The notes beneath the pieces were generated by a model. That model saw nothing but the letters and a program-made list of their open reading frames with translations. It had not been told where the DNA came from and made no database searches. From Saprospiraceae bacterium (GTDB lineage Bacteria; Bacteroidota; Bacteroidia; Chitinophagales; Saprospiraceae), in assembly GCA_020630735.1 (NCBI GenBank), contig JAHDIP010000019.1:1-47055 (forward strand): 47,055 nucleotides of DNA, in the 5' to 3' direction. The position numbers and the translations under genes were made by a program. Of the stretch, positions 32,426 through 41,027 are shown one piece after another. Numbering within the stretch: the first letter of the stretch is position 1; the number at the start of each line of letters is the position of its first letter.

Positions 32426-33544
32426 TTAGTATAGCATACCTATTACTGTTGTTTTATTGAAAAAGTCTACCCAGCCTTCGCCGTGTGAAGAAATCTCACC
32501 AAGCGTGAGCGCTCCTTGTGGAGTAGCCTCATCGATAGGGGAAGTAATATTCTTCTCAATAACTTTTAATTCTTTTACATAATCATTTTCTAAGAATAAA
32601 GCTCTTGAAATACAATCTATAATAATTGTATGTTCGAAATCAATTTTTACACCATTATTTAGGCAGTCTGTTGTGGCTTTCTCTGTAGCTTTAATAAGCG
32701 ATTCATTATCACCTTTCATGATATAAAGAATACTATTTTCTGGAACTTCACCAATGCAAACTATTTCTCCATTTTTTCCAAGCTTAAGTGGGTCACGAAT
32801 AATATCTTCTCCGCCTTCCTTATACATTCCGAATGGATATGACTTTGAAATGTCCATAAAGTTATTTGCTTCAATATCTTTACCACAATCTTTTTTTATT
32901 GCATCTTTATAAACCTCATATGGATTTTGCCAATTCAACTCTATAATAGTATTTCCATTTGTTTTAGTAGCAACAAATGGTCCTACTAACTTATCCCAAC
33001 CGTGTCGAACACCTAACTTACTCTTCATGTCGAAAATGCAAATTAGTGCAGCATCTTCAACAAAACCGTCTTTGTAAAATAAACAAGGTTTTTGGATGAG
33101 ACTCAAAGAACCAGCTCCAGCACCTAGATAACTTACCGTATTGCCAAGTCTATTATATATACTTGAGATATAATTGGTAATATTATTGGATAAACCATCA
33201 ATTATGGTAAAGAAGGTATATTTTTTACTAGTATTTGAGGTTAAAAAACTAAAGTCTGGAAATGTTAGTTCTCCTGCTGAAATATTTTTGACAATAGTTG
33301 GTTCTTGAAGATATGGTATTTTCTTAACTATTACGCCGTCTTTATAATGTTCAGTGCCATTTATAATAGCGGGAAATATAGCTCCCATAAAACATATTGT
33401 TCGCTTATTTAATTCTTGAACAAGCATTTGATAATTGATATTGCTATTTTCTCCAACTAGAATCAAAACAACTTCTTTTTCTCTTGGTGCAAGGCTTTCA
33501 ATTGTGTTTACAACTTTATCAGTAGTAGGATTTAGGATAATCAT
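32426..33544 (-). CDS. FIST sensory-domain protein
   Basis: A 372-residue cytoplasmic protein with the two FIST parts. The N-terminal part runs about 30-205 (FMGAIFPAIINGTEHYKDGV, VSYLGAGAGSLS) and the C-terminal part about 215-365, ending GALTLGEISSHGEGWVDFFN then KTTVIG, a typical FIST_C close. FIST domains are predicted small-ligand sensors, perhaps for amino acids, and often occur next to chemotaxis or histidine kinase genes. Here the gene lies between a sigma-54-type regulator gene (stop 33632, 88 bases upstream) and the multi-PAS kinase, so it likely feeds into the same pathway. No enzymatic motif is seen. Confidence 0.88.
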   Translation of the reverse strand: MIILNPTTDKVVNTIESLAPREKEVVLILVGENSNINYQMLVQELNKRTICFMGAIFPAIINGTEHYKDGVIVKKIPYLQEPTIVKNISAGELTFPDFSFLTSNTSKKYTFFTIIDGLSNNITNYISSIYNRLGNTVSYLGAGAGSLSLIQKPCLFYKDGFVEDAALICIFDMKSKLGVRHGWDKLVGPFVATKTNGNTIIELNWQNPYEVYKDAIKKDCGKDIEANNFMDISKSYPFGMYKEGGEDIIRDPLKLGKNGEIVCIGEVPENSILYIMKGDNESLIKATEKATTDCLNNGVKIDFEHTIIIDCISRALFLENDYVKELKVIEKNITSPIDEATPQGALTLGEISSHGEGWVDFFNKTTVIGMLY

Positions 33545-33631
33545 AAATTCTCCGTTTTAAAAGGTGATTAAAATGGTAGAGAGCATACTAGATTTTGGAA
33601 CGGAGAAAAGTTGGATATGTTCGGTCTCTTT

Positions 33632-34984
33632 TTATAATTCTTCATCTTTTAACATTCTGTAAATCGTCGATTTACCAATATTTAGCTTTTTGGCCACCAA
33701 TAAGACATCCCTGTCGTACTTATCTAAAAAGTGTTTGATAATCTTGTTATTATAATCTTTTAAGGTAAGCTCTTTTGTCAGAAAATTATCAGCACGTTTG
33801 GGGCTATTGAACTTAATGTCGTCTACTGTTATAGTGTTTTCTTCGCACATTACAGCCGAGAGTTCTATAATGGCTTTAAGCTCTCTGACGTTTCCAGGGA
33901 AAGAATAGGAGAGGAGTTTTTCTTTAGCTTTTTTTGTAATTGTAATTTTGTCTAATTTATTATTTTTTATAAAGTCATTTAGAAAAAAGATTGCAAGTAA
34001 CACGATATCATTGCCTCTGTCTCTTAGTGGAGGAAGCTCTATGGGTAATCCTAAAAGTCGATAATAAAGGTCTTCTCTAAAGTTTCCATTTTCTACTTCA
34101 TCGGCAAGGTTTCGGTGGGTCGCTACAATAATGCGAGCATCGAAACGAATCGGCTTAGCCCCTCCAATACGTATAAATTCTCTTTCTTGAATAGCTCTTA
34201 ACAGTTTAGCTTGCAAGCTGATATGCATTTCCCCAATTTCGTCTAGAAATAATGTGCCATTATTAGCGAGTTCAAAGTGTCCGAGTTTTCGGGTATTAGC
34301 TCCTGTAAAAGCACCTTTTTCGTACCCAAATAATTCGCTTTCTAACAAGTCTTTTGGAATAGCACTAACATTTACAGCTACAAAGTTTCCTTTACGTTGT
34401 TCTGAGTTGTAATGGATACTTTTTGCAACTAGTTCTTTTCCTGTTCCCGTTTCGCCTGTTACAGATACGGTTATATTTGTTTTTACTGCTTTTTGTAAAA
34501 GCTTGAAAACACCTTGTATAGCTCTACTATTTCCTTTAATGGTATTATCAAATTTGAATTTATGACCCAGTTCATCTTTAAGCTGTGCTACTTCCTGAGT
34601 TAAAGCTATATTTTTCTTTAGTATTTGTACAGATTGGTAAAGTCTATTTTTAGTATCATCGTCTTTTACGATGTAATCATTAGCGCCATCTTTTAGTAAC
34701 TGAACAGCAACCGCAACATCGTTTTGACCTGAAAGAATAATGATTCCGATATCTTTATTATAAGCTTTTATTTTTTTTAAGACTGCTTCACCAGTCATGT
34801 CAGGGAGGCTATAGTCAAGAGAAATTATTGAAGGATTTAGATGCAGGTGATTAAGACAAGCACGACCATCTGTGAATACATGTATTTCATGCTCAGCATC
34901 CATCTCAAGCGTATACTTGACGAGGCGAACATAAACGGGGTCATCTTCTACAATAAAAATACGCGTCGGTGAATTATTCTTCAT
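33632..34984 (-). CDS. Sigma-54-dependent response regulator (NtrC family)
   Basis: The best start is ATG at 34984 ([15 protein letters not shown]), giving 450 residues; an upstream frame to 35113 adds a hydrophobic non-family extension. The receiver (1-120) carries the Asp pocket in FIVEDDP and the phosphoacceptor in [12 protein letters not shown]. The AAA+ domain (about 145-370) has Walker A GETGTGKE, the sigma-54 contact loop GAFTGA, Walker [11 protein letters not shown] and [19 protein letters not shown]. The C-terminus has a Fis-type helix-turn-helix ([20 protein letters not shown]). All parts needed to open sigma-54 promoters on phosphorylation are present. It is the first gene of the minus-strand block. 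A -24/-12 sequence was not found in the gaps of this window, so targets may lie elsewhere. Confidence 0.92.
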   Translation of the reverse strand: MKNNSPTRIFIVEDDPVYVRLVKYTLEMDAEHEIHVFTDGRACLNHLHLNPSIISLDYSLPDMTGEAVLKKIKAYNKDIGIIILSGQNDVAVAVQLLKDGANDYIVKDDDTKNRLYQSVQILKKNIALTQEVAQLKDELGHKFKFDNTIKGNSRAIQGVFKLLQKAVKTNITVSVTGETGTGKELVAKSIHYNSEQRKGNFVAVNVSAIPKDLLESELFGYEKGAFTGANTRKLGHFELANNGTLFLDEIGEMHISLQAKLLRAIQEREFIRIGGAKPIRFDARIIVATHRNLADEVENGNFREDLYYRLLGLPIELPPLRDRGNDIVLLAIFFLNDFIKNNKLDKITITKKAKEKLLSYSFPGNVRELKAIIELSAVMCEENTITVDDIKFNSPKRADNFLTKELTLKDYNNKIIKHFLDKYDRDVLLVAKKLNIGKSTIYRMLKDEEL

Positions 34985-35563
34985 GAAATTGCTGCTATCT
35001 AATCCCAAAATGGGAATTTTTTCAAATATGGAATAATTTATTGGTTTTTTAAAATAAATGATATAAAAAGGATAAAAAAAAAGAAAACTGTCGTGCCGTA
35101 AACATGTTATCAATAATGGATGATAAATGGGTGGTTATTAGGTAGTGTACTGTTTTTAAGTCGATAATGCATGTCATGTTTTAATATCTTTATTTTAGTT
35201 GCGTCACAAAACAGCATAAAATTTCCAATCATTTTAGCTTGAAACGTACATATTTACTTCATGCTTTTGAAAAAGCCTCTATCCAACCTAGACCTCCTTA
35301 ATATATAGAAACTGAAATGGTTCTCATTGAATGTCAAAGCTTAGAGCTATTAAAAATCAAATAATAGCCATTAAGGATGATCTTCAAAACGAATACCATT
35401 TATTTTATACCAAGCACTCATCACCTACATTAACTTGCTATCCTTAAGTTTATACTAAACCCAACTTGTAGTTTTACTCATAAAATGTAAAATACACTCT
35501 ACCTATCAATATACAACAGACGAGTAGTATTTAACATTCACTAACATAACCATTTGACCATAA
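34985..35563. other. Divergent intergenic region
   Basis: About 580 bases between the sigma-54 regulator and the glycosyltransferase-like gene. It is AT-rich. On the minus strand at about 35345-35405, NGIRFEDHP, stop, WLLFDF can be read, resembling segments at 14340 and 19312. No TAnnTTTG box lies near ATG 35564, and nothing else is recognised. Confidence 0.4.
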
Positions 35564-36112
35564 ATGAAAAATTTTAATGTGCTATCATTAGGTGGCTTTA
35601 TTTCTGAAGAGGGAACCAGCATTGCGTTAGAATCCTATGCAAAATTTTATTTTCAATTAACTGCAAAACATCAGCGATTGACGAAATTGGTAATCATCCA
35701 TAAAGGCAGTAATCGTAACTTAATAGTATCAAAGGCTGATGAGTTAGAAATTAGAAACCAATTGATGGTACTTCATTATGAAAAACAAAACTTAGTAGAG
35801 CAAGAATACCAAAAAGCTGCTGTTTTTCTTTTGCCTGAAAAAGAAAAAATTCGTCAAATAATACCAGAGGCCTACGCTTTTTCATTACCTGTTTTGTGTT
35901 ACCACCAAAAAGAAATAGAAGAATATGTTGATCAATTAACAGGAATGTTTGTAGATGACCGAACGAGAAGTCAAAATATTGATCAATTTGCTGAAAAATT
36001 AAACATGCTTTATTTTGATCCTGAAGTACTAAAAATTTTACAAAAGGGGGCATTGCAAAAATACAATAAACAATTTAGTTGGGGAGGTAAAATGGCTGGA
36101 ATGGAAAGCTAA
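35564..36112 (+). CDS. Half-size GT4-like glycosyltransferase (GT-B C-terminal domain)
   Basis: A 182-residue protein that resembles only the second Rossmann domain of GT-B/GT4 enzymes. Residues 100-135 (QIIPEAYAFSLPVLCYHQKE) align with the donor-binding EAxxxGxPV region, followed by GMFVDD and FAEKLNMLYFDPEVLKILQK, and a tail like the usual FSWxxxxxxM. The first 40 residues are a short lead, not the acceptor domain of a full-length enzyme (about 370 residues). It could be a degenerate enzyme, a regulatory partner, or a subunit that works with a separate N-domain. The stop codon TAA falls inside the left end of the intergenic repeat at 36110, so the repeat may have shortened the gene's end. 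Confidence 0.65.
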   Translation: MKNFNVLSLGGFISEEGTSIALESYAKFYFQLTAKHQRLTKLVIIHKGSNRNLIVSKADELEIRNQLMVLHYEKQNLVEQEYQKAAVFLLPEKEKIRQIIPEAYAFSLPVLCYHQKEIEEYVDQLTGMFVDDRTRSQNIDQFAEKLNMLYFDPEVLKILQKGALQKYNKQFSWGGKMAGMES

Positions 36113-36308
36113 GTAATGGTCAAATAATAACTTCCCGATTTGTGGTTGGCACTTTAGAGCTTATACTTCGTCGAAAAGCCTCGTGATAGCTAGGCTATTA
36201 CTGCGTTTTAACAGCACTCTTTGTGCCACTGGCACAAGCTTTCGCTAATTCGTCTAAACTCAAAATTCCCTTGCCAAAATACGGAACTTATTTTTCGGCC
36301 ATTACTAA
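36110..36308. repeat. Largest copy of the inverted-end intergenic repeat
   Basis: The left arm AAGTAATGGTCAAATAATAA and the reversed right arm TTTAGTAATGGCCGAAAAAT are inverted. The core has CGAAAAGCCTCGTGATAGC-TAG-GCTATTAC and GCGTTTTAACAGC. A second hairpin, TTGTGCC-ACT-GGCACAA, is unique to this copy. It starts within the stop codon of the glycosyltransferase-like gene. From 36309 to 36472 a long imperfect hairpin (36384-36471) may end the converging minus-strand gene. Confidence 0.75.
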
Positions 36309-36472
36309 ACAATAAATTTCCAGTTAAAAATATAATTATGTTAGTATGTCTTTAAACCCAAATGATGTAGATTTTTTTTGAAGGGCTGAAAGAAGAAATG
36401 AAAGTCGAAAAATGGTGCCATTGTTATGCTAAACGAAGCATAGTGTCTTTCTTTCTATCCCTTCAAATTAAT

Positions 36473-37018
36473 CTACTTCAATTCTTTTACTTTAACAACT
36501 ACGTCATGTTTGATTTTCAAAAATTTAACCATATCCATCAGTTGTTCTTGTTGCTCCTCGGAGTTGATGTTGAGTTCATATTTGAGGACTCCTTTCTTAG
36601 TTGGGATTTTCATCCAACTTCCTCCTAGTTTATTTTTAGCCTTACTCAAAGGCATCAATTCAAATTCTATCTCATTAATTTTTTCTTCAGGAATTTCATA
36701 GCGATCCGTTCCCGTTATGATCCTCAACATTTGTTGATCAAACGATACATTACCACCCACAACAGTTTTTTTCTGAAATAATGTTCTAATGGCAGGAATA
36801 ATCATAGCCATTAAAAAGGCTGTGGCAGCTAAGTAAATCCAATTCATGTAAGCAGAGATACCGATTTGATGAACAAAGTCTTCGAGAAAGGGCACTCGGC
36901 CAAGTTGAAAAAAATTAAGTAATGCAGATAATAAAAGCACCAAACTGATTAGTCCAAAAAATACAGTTGATTTTTTGATTTTTCGTCTCTTTATTACTTC
37001 CGCTTGAAAATGAAACAT
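36473..37018 (-). CDS. Two-helix membrane protein, PH-like cytoplasmic domain
   Basis: A 181-residue protein. A basic N-terminus (IKRRKIKKS) leads into helix 1 (about 19-40); a loop follows, then helix 2 (about 57-78), then a soluble part. Residues 88-165 (GGNVSFDQQMLRIITGTDRY, EIPEEKINEIEFELMPLSKA) resemble the beta-strand pattern of a bacterial PH-like domain, as in YdbT/YokE-type membrane proteins. The soluble part should be cytoplasmic by the positive-inside rule. Function not recognised. The gene is divergent from the DUF429 gene at 37157 and converges with the repeat at 36110. Confidence 0.72.
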   Translation of the reverse strand: MFHFQAEVIKRRKIKKSTVFFGLISLVLLLSALLNFFQLGRVPFLEDFVHQIGISAYMNWIYLAATAFLMAMIIPAIRTLFQKKTVVGGNVSFDQQMLRIITGTDRYEIPEEKINEIEFELMPLSKAKNKLGGSWMKIPTKKGVLKYELNINSEEQQEQLMDMVKFLKIKHDVVVKVKELK

Positions 37019-37115
37019 AAATTAATCCTAGTTCTTTAATTATTTGAAATTAACCCTTATCAGTAGTTGACTCAAGGTCTCCTTCTACAAAATTAAGAAT
37101 TCTATTTGATCTGCT

Positions 37116-37123
37116 TATATTTG
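37116..37123 (+). promoter_or_regulatory. Candidate -7 box (TATATTTG) for the DUF429-AAA operon
   Basis: This fits TAnnTTTG at 33 bases before ATG 37157. A -33 element is not clear. Confidence 0.4.
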
Positions 37124-37156
37124 TTCGATGAAAACAATAAAAATATCTTCTAAAAG

Positions 37157-37738
37157 ATGAATATAGCAGGAATTGATTATGGATCTAAATTGGCTGGAAC
37201 TACTGTCATCGCTCATTTGAATGAAAATAGTGTTTCATTTTTCAAAAGTGAAAAGAAAAAAGATGCAGATGTTTTCTTAAAAAAACATTTCGGATTGCTC
37301 AAATTATCTACGATTTTCATTGATGCTCCACTTTCTTTACCTGGAGTTTATACCGATCTTTCATATCAAGATTATTTTTACCGTAAGGCAGACAAAGAAT
37401 TGAAAGGGATGTCTCCTATGTTTTTGGGCGGTCTTACGGCCAGAGCCATGAAATTACAAGCCGAGTGTAGGGGAAATGATATAGAATTGATTGAAGTTTA
37501 TCCCTCTGCTATGGCAAGGCACTTAGAGCTTAAACAGTTCGATTATAAAAAAGAAAAGAAACAGATACCCATTGTTTTAGCCTATTTGCAAAAAAAATTA
37601 CCCTTTACATTTGATCCATTATTACTCATTACTTGGCATCATGTAGATGCACTTTTAGCACTTTATAGTGCTTGGCGATATCAACATAATGAGCATTTGA
37701 GCTATGGCGATCCGAACGAAGGGATTATAATTGTGTAA
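37157..37738 (+). CDS. DUF429 protein, predicted RNase H-like nuclease
   Basis: A 193-residue cytoplasmic protein. MNIAGIDYGSKLAGTT carries Asp7 in the first beta strand of an RNase H-like fold, FIDAPLSLPG carries Asp56, LIEVYPSA carries Glu113, and HHVDALLALYSA carries Asp164. The four acidic residues are in the order seen in RNase H-like nucleases. The terminal YGDPNEGIIIV is typical of the DUF429 family. A substrate has not been established for the family as far as I know. It is 34 bases upstream of the AAA+ gene on the same strand, so the two are probably co-transcribed. A candidate -7 box lies upstream. Confidence 0.8.
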   Translation: MNIAGIDYGSKLAGTTVIAHLNENSVSFFKSEKKKDADVFLKKHFGLLKLSTIFIDAPLSLPGVYTDLSYQDYFYRKADKELKGMSPMFLGGLTARAMKLQAECRGNDIELIEVYPSAMARHLELKQFDYKKEKKQIPIVLAYLQKKLPFTFDPLLLITWHHVDALLALYSAWRYQHNEHLSYGDPNEGIIIV

Positions 37739-37772
37739 AATTTGCTATTTTAGCCTTTCATTATAATTCGAT

Positions 37773-40700
37773 ATGTCTCATAATATTACAATTCCCTTCT
37801 TTGCCTTTAAACTTAGACTTGTAGCTGGTGGCAATGCTATGGTTCCGATGAGGGATGCTGATGCACTACATCTGAATACCCCATTGTATTTGTTAGCTGG
37901 AAAATATGCTGAAAGTTTTCAACAAAAAGTATTGAATAAAGGAGATTATCTGAAAATCTTAGATGAATTTTCAGATGGCGATTTTTTGAAAGCTGCTGTT
38001 GAAGTATCTTTTCCTGCGGCGAAAAACAAAATAGCCTATCCAGCCTTTTCCTTAATTTTTGACTATTATTATCAAAAAACTAAAAAGGGAATTTGGGGGA
38101 TAGTACCAACACTTAATGTAGAAGCATTTGGAGACGATGAACTAACTTTAGAAGCACGTTTACAAGAAGCTATTCGATTAGAGTTTGCTCGAAAAAAAAG
38201 ACTAAGTGCTGTACAAGAAATCGTTTCTGCTCTTTGGTTCGATACGGTAGAATTGCAGCGAGAGGACATGGATTTGAAAGTGCTTACCCTAAGTGAACTA
38301 GATAATATTAATGAAGAGGAAAAAGAAGAATTATTATCAAACGTTGCCAAGAAATTGAGCGTAGATCGCCAAGTTCTTTATGGTAGAAAGGCTGAGCTTA
38401 ATCAATTGGAACGTGCACTTAAAGGATCATTTAACCGAAATGTTTTATTAGTTGGTGCATCTGGTGTTGGTAAAACAGCGCTTATTTGGGAAATGGCTCG
38501 TCAACAAGACAAACGAGCTATCAGAGGACATTTTTGGGAAACAACTGCTTCAACTTTAATAAAAGAGTTGACGACCGATATGGGGTGGCAAGAAAACCTC
38601 GCTGCACTGTGTAGAGATTTAGCAGCACGAGAAGACTTTTTATTTGTACGTAACTTACTCGAACTATTTGAAGTCGGACAATATGAAGGAAACAGTGCTA
38701 GTATGGCAGATTATATGCGTGCTTATATAAGTAGTGGCGAAGTGAATATGATCAGTGAATGCACCCCTGAGGAATATGCGAAAATTGAATTGCGTAGTTC
38801 CAACTTTTTATCATTATTTCAAATTATACGACTAGAAGAACCTGAAAAAGATTTGGAAGAAATCATCGTCAAGAAAGTCGGTGATATTGCAAAAATCCGA
38901 AGCTTAAACTTAGAGCCAGAAGCGATCAAAGAAACAATTCGATTAAATCGGAGGTTTACTCCTTATTCAGGTTTCCCAGGAAAACCTATTCGCTTTCTAG
39001 AAAGCATTTTGATTAATCATAAAAAAGAAAATCAATCGCTCATTTCTCGTTCGGATGTTATCCAATATTTTTGTGAAGAAACAGGAATGCCTAGCTTTAT
39101 GGTAGATCCTAATATTCCGATAGACCCAGCTGCGATAAAAAAAGAATTTAACCAAAATATTTTTGGACAAGTAGCAGCTGTAGATAAAGTAGTTGATTTA
39201 TTAGCTTCTGTCAAAACGGCTTTGACCAAAAGAGGAAAACCAATCGCTTCTTATTTATTTGTTGGTCCGACAGGGGTTGGCAAAACCGAAATGGCAAAAG
39301 TACTTTCATCGTTTATGTTCAGCAGTAGAGAACGAATGTTGCGGTTTGATATGAGTGAGTACTCCAATCCAGCCTCTGTAATGCGTTTGATTGGTACGAG
39401 TTATTATTCAGATGGTCTGTTGACTTCTGCCGTTCGACGTGATCCTTTTTCTGTTTTATTATTTGATGAAATTGAAAAAGCCGATCCTACTTTTTATGAT
39501 TTGTTATTGCAAGTATTAGACGAAGGTCGTTTGACAGATAGCAGTGGTAAGCTAGTTAATTTTTGTAGTACAATAATCATTATGACTTCGAATATCGGAG
39601 CAGCAAATATGCAAGGCAATCGCATAGGTTGGAAAACAGAAATGGATACTTCAGCAGTCAATTCGCATTTTATGACTGCCGTCCAAAAACATTTTCGGCC
39701 AGAGTTGTACAATAGAATAGATCAAGTAATTCCGTTTAGTCCTTTGTCAAAAGAAACAATTCGATTTGTAGTAGATCGGGAAATTGGTTTGTTCAAAAAA
39801 CGAGAAGGTGTCAAATATCGAAAGATGGAATTTCGATTAAATGATGATGTATTAAACTACTTAGGCGAAAAAGGATATAATCCGAAATATGGTGCTCGAC
39901 AATTACAACGGACCATTCGGGAGGAAATCGTAATTCCATTAGCCAGACAATTTAATTTGTATGAAAATGATGATCAACTTATCGTTGAACTTTCAGTAGC
40001 GAAAGATACAATTGCTATCAATATCGAAGCAGATCCGTTGGGCCTAGATTTACTCATGGAGGAATTAGAAAAAATTACGAACACCGATCATGCTAGTGAA
40101 TTGAGAAGGAAAATCTATAAGTTAAAAGATGGACCTTATTACATTCGTTTATTGAGTGAGTTGGATATCATGGAACGAGAAAAACGAAAGCAGGGCGAAC
40201 GGTTTTGGAAAGATAAGGAAAAAGGAGAGCAGTATAGTTACTTTTTGGATACGCAACAAAAGGTTGAAAAATTATCTTCTCTGATCGAAACAATAGAAAT
40301 GGATTTGTCACTTTCTTGTATGGATTTAAAGCCATATACCCCCAAGTTGATCGAAAGTGTTGAGGAATGGAAAAAAGATTTCTTTGACTTAAAATTAGAA
40401 ATATATACTCGACGTAATCCTGCTGCTAAAAAATGTTCCCTACTTATTTTTGGAAAAAATATAAAACTGCTTTATCAATTCTACACAGCTATTTTTAAAG
40501 CTAAATCATTTGCGTTTAATGCTTCGAGTATTTGGTATAGAGAGGCTTACTATAATGAAATAATAGAAGCTGTTGAGTTGGTAGAAGAAGAAGGTGAAAT
40601 GATACAGCAAGCTGTAAACAGACCAAGAGAAGAATATATCGAACAAGAATTTGGTACAAATGAAAAGAAAGGTTTTAAGCCAGAAGAACAAGGTGACCAA

Positions 40701-41027
40701 CTATATGGTATTCGATTTGAATTAGTAGGTGATTGTCCGTTTTTATATTTGCTTGGTGAAGATGGTATTCAGAATTGGAAACTATCAGACAAAGAGTCTT
40801 ATACCTATATTGTTCAGCTAGGAGAACAAAAACTACCTATTCCAGATGGAATACATCGACCAACTTTTTATCCAAAGAAAAATATTCGAAGACAAATAAC
40901 GCTTAACCACATTCGAGATAGTGCATTAAAACTAAATAGAGAATTGGGTAAAGGGCGGTTTTCTGATTTGGTACTGGAAGTGCTCAATAAAGTTTTTGAA
41001 TTAAAGCTCGATGCAGAATTGCTCTAA
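37773..41027 (+). CDS. ClpB-like double AAA+ protein with degenerate first ATPase and release-factor-like tail
   Basis: A 1084-residue soluble protein. Residues 1-190 replace the usual Clp N domain. D1 (about 200-440) has an intact Walker A, GASGVGKT (228-235), but the Walker B pair is replaced (FLFVRN, 289-294), and the Arg-finger region reads SNFLSLFQ where ClpB has ERRF. D2 (about 470-740) is fully equipped: GPTGVGKT, LLFDEIEKA, TSNIGA, RPELYNRID and sensor-2 YGARQL. D2 thus should be the active motor and D1 structural. After D2, about 780-1060, the segment ERFWKDKEKGEQ followed by a helical hairpin resembles the PCRF domain of release factors 1/2, and YGIRFELVGDCPFLYLLGED resembles their later strands, but there is no GGQ motif. 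Clp ATPases of this size unfold protein substrates. It is probably one operon with the DUF429 gene. Confidence 0.85.
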   Translation: MSHNITIPFFAFKLRLVAGGNAMVPMRDADALHLNTPLYLLAGKYAESFQQKVLNKGDYLKILDEFSDGDFLKAAVEVSFPAAKNKIAYPAFSLIFDYYYQKTKKGIWGIVPTLNVEAFGDDELTLEARLQEAIRLEFARKKRLSAVQEIVSALWFDTVELQREDMDLKVLTLSELDNINEEEKEELLSNVAKKLSVDRQVLYGRKAELNQLERALKGSFNRNVLLVGASGVGKTALIWEMARQQDKRAIRGHFWETTASTLIKELTTDMGWQENLAALCRDLAAREDFLFVRNLLELFEVGQYEGNSASMADYMRAYISSGEVNMISECTPEEYAKIELRSSNFLSLFQIIRLEEPEKDLEEIIVKKVGDIAKIRSLNLEPEAIKETIRLNRRFTPYSGFPGKPIRFLESILINHKKENQSLISRSDVIQYFCEETGMPSFMVDPNIPIDPAAIKKEFNQNIFGQVAAVDKVVDLLASVKTALTKRGKPIASYLFVGPTGVGKTEMAKVLSSFMFSSRERMLRFDMSEYSNPASVMRLIGTSYYSDGLLTSAVRRDPFSVLLFDEIEKADPTFYDLLLQVLDEGRLTDSSGKLVNFCSTIIIMTSNIGAANMQGNRIGWKTEMDTSAVNSHFMTAVQKHFRPELYNRIDQVIPFSPLSKETIRFVVDREIGLFKKREGVKYRKMEFRLNDDVLNYLGEKGYNPKYGARQLQRTIREEIVIPLARQFNLYENDDQLIVELSVAKDTIAINIEADPLGLDLLMEELEKITNTDHASELRRKIYKLKDGPYYIRLLSELDIMEREKRKQGERFWKDKEKGEQYSYFLDTQQKVEKLSSLIETIEMDLSLSCMDLKPYTPKLIESVEEWKKDFFDLKLEIYTRRNPAAKKCSLLIFGKNIKLLYQFYTAIFKAKSFAFNASSIWYREAYYNEIIEAVELVEEEGEMIQQAVNRPREEYIEQEFGTNEKKGFKPEEQGDQLYGIRFELVGDCPFLYLLGEDGIQNWKLSDKESYTYIVQLGEQKLPIPDGIHRPTFYPKKNIRRQITLNHIRDSALKLNRELGKGRFSDLVLEVLNKVFELKLDAELL

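Noticed and set aside
35260-35320. GAAAAAGCCTC near 35270 as another core of the intergenic repeat family
   Set aside because: Only about ten bases match; the hairpin and inverted arms are missing.
36150-36170. TGGCACTTTAGAGCTTA as a sigma-54 promoter
   Set aside because: The GG-to-GC spacing is 9 rather than 10 bases and the -12 part is AGCT instead of TTGC. It lies within a repeat and leads to no gene on that strand.
37773-41027. ClpV/TssH of a type VI secretion system or the ATPase of a contractile injection system
   Set aside because: No sheath, tube, baseplate or spike genes are in the window, and the N- and C-terminal modules do not fit ClpV.
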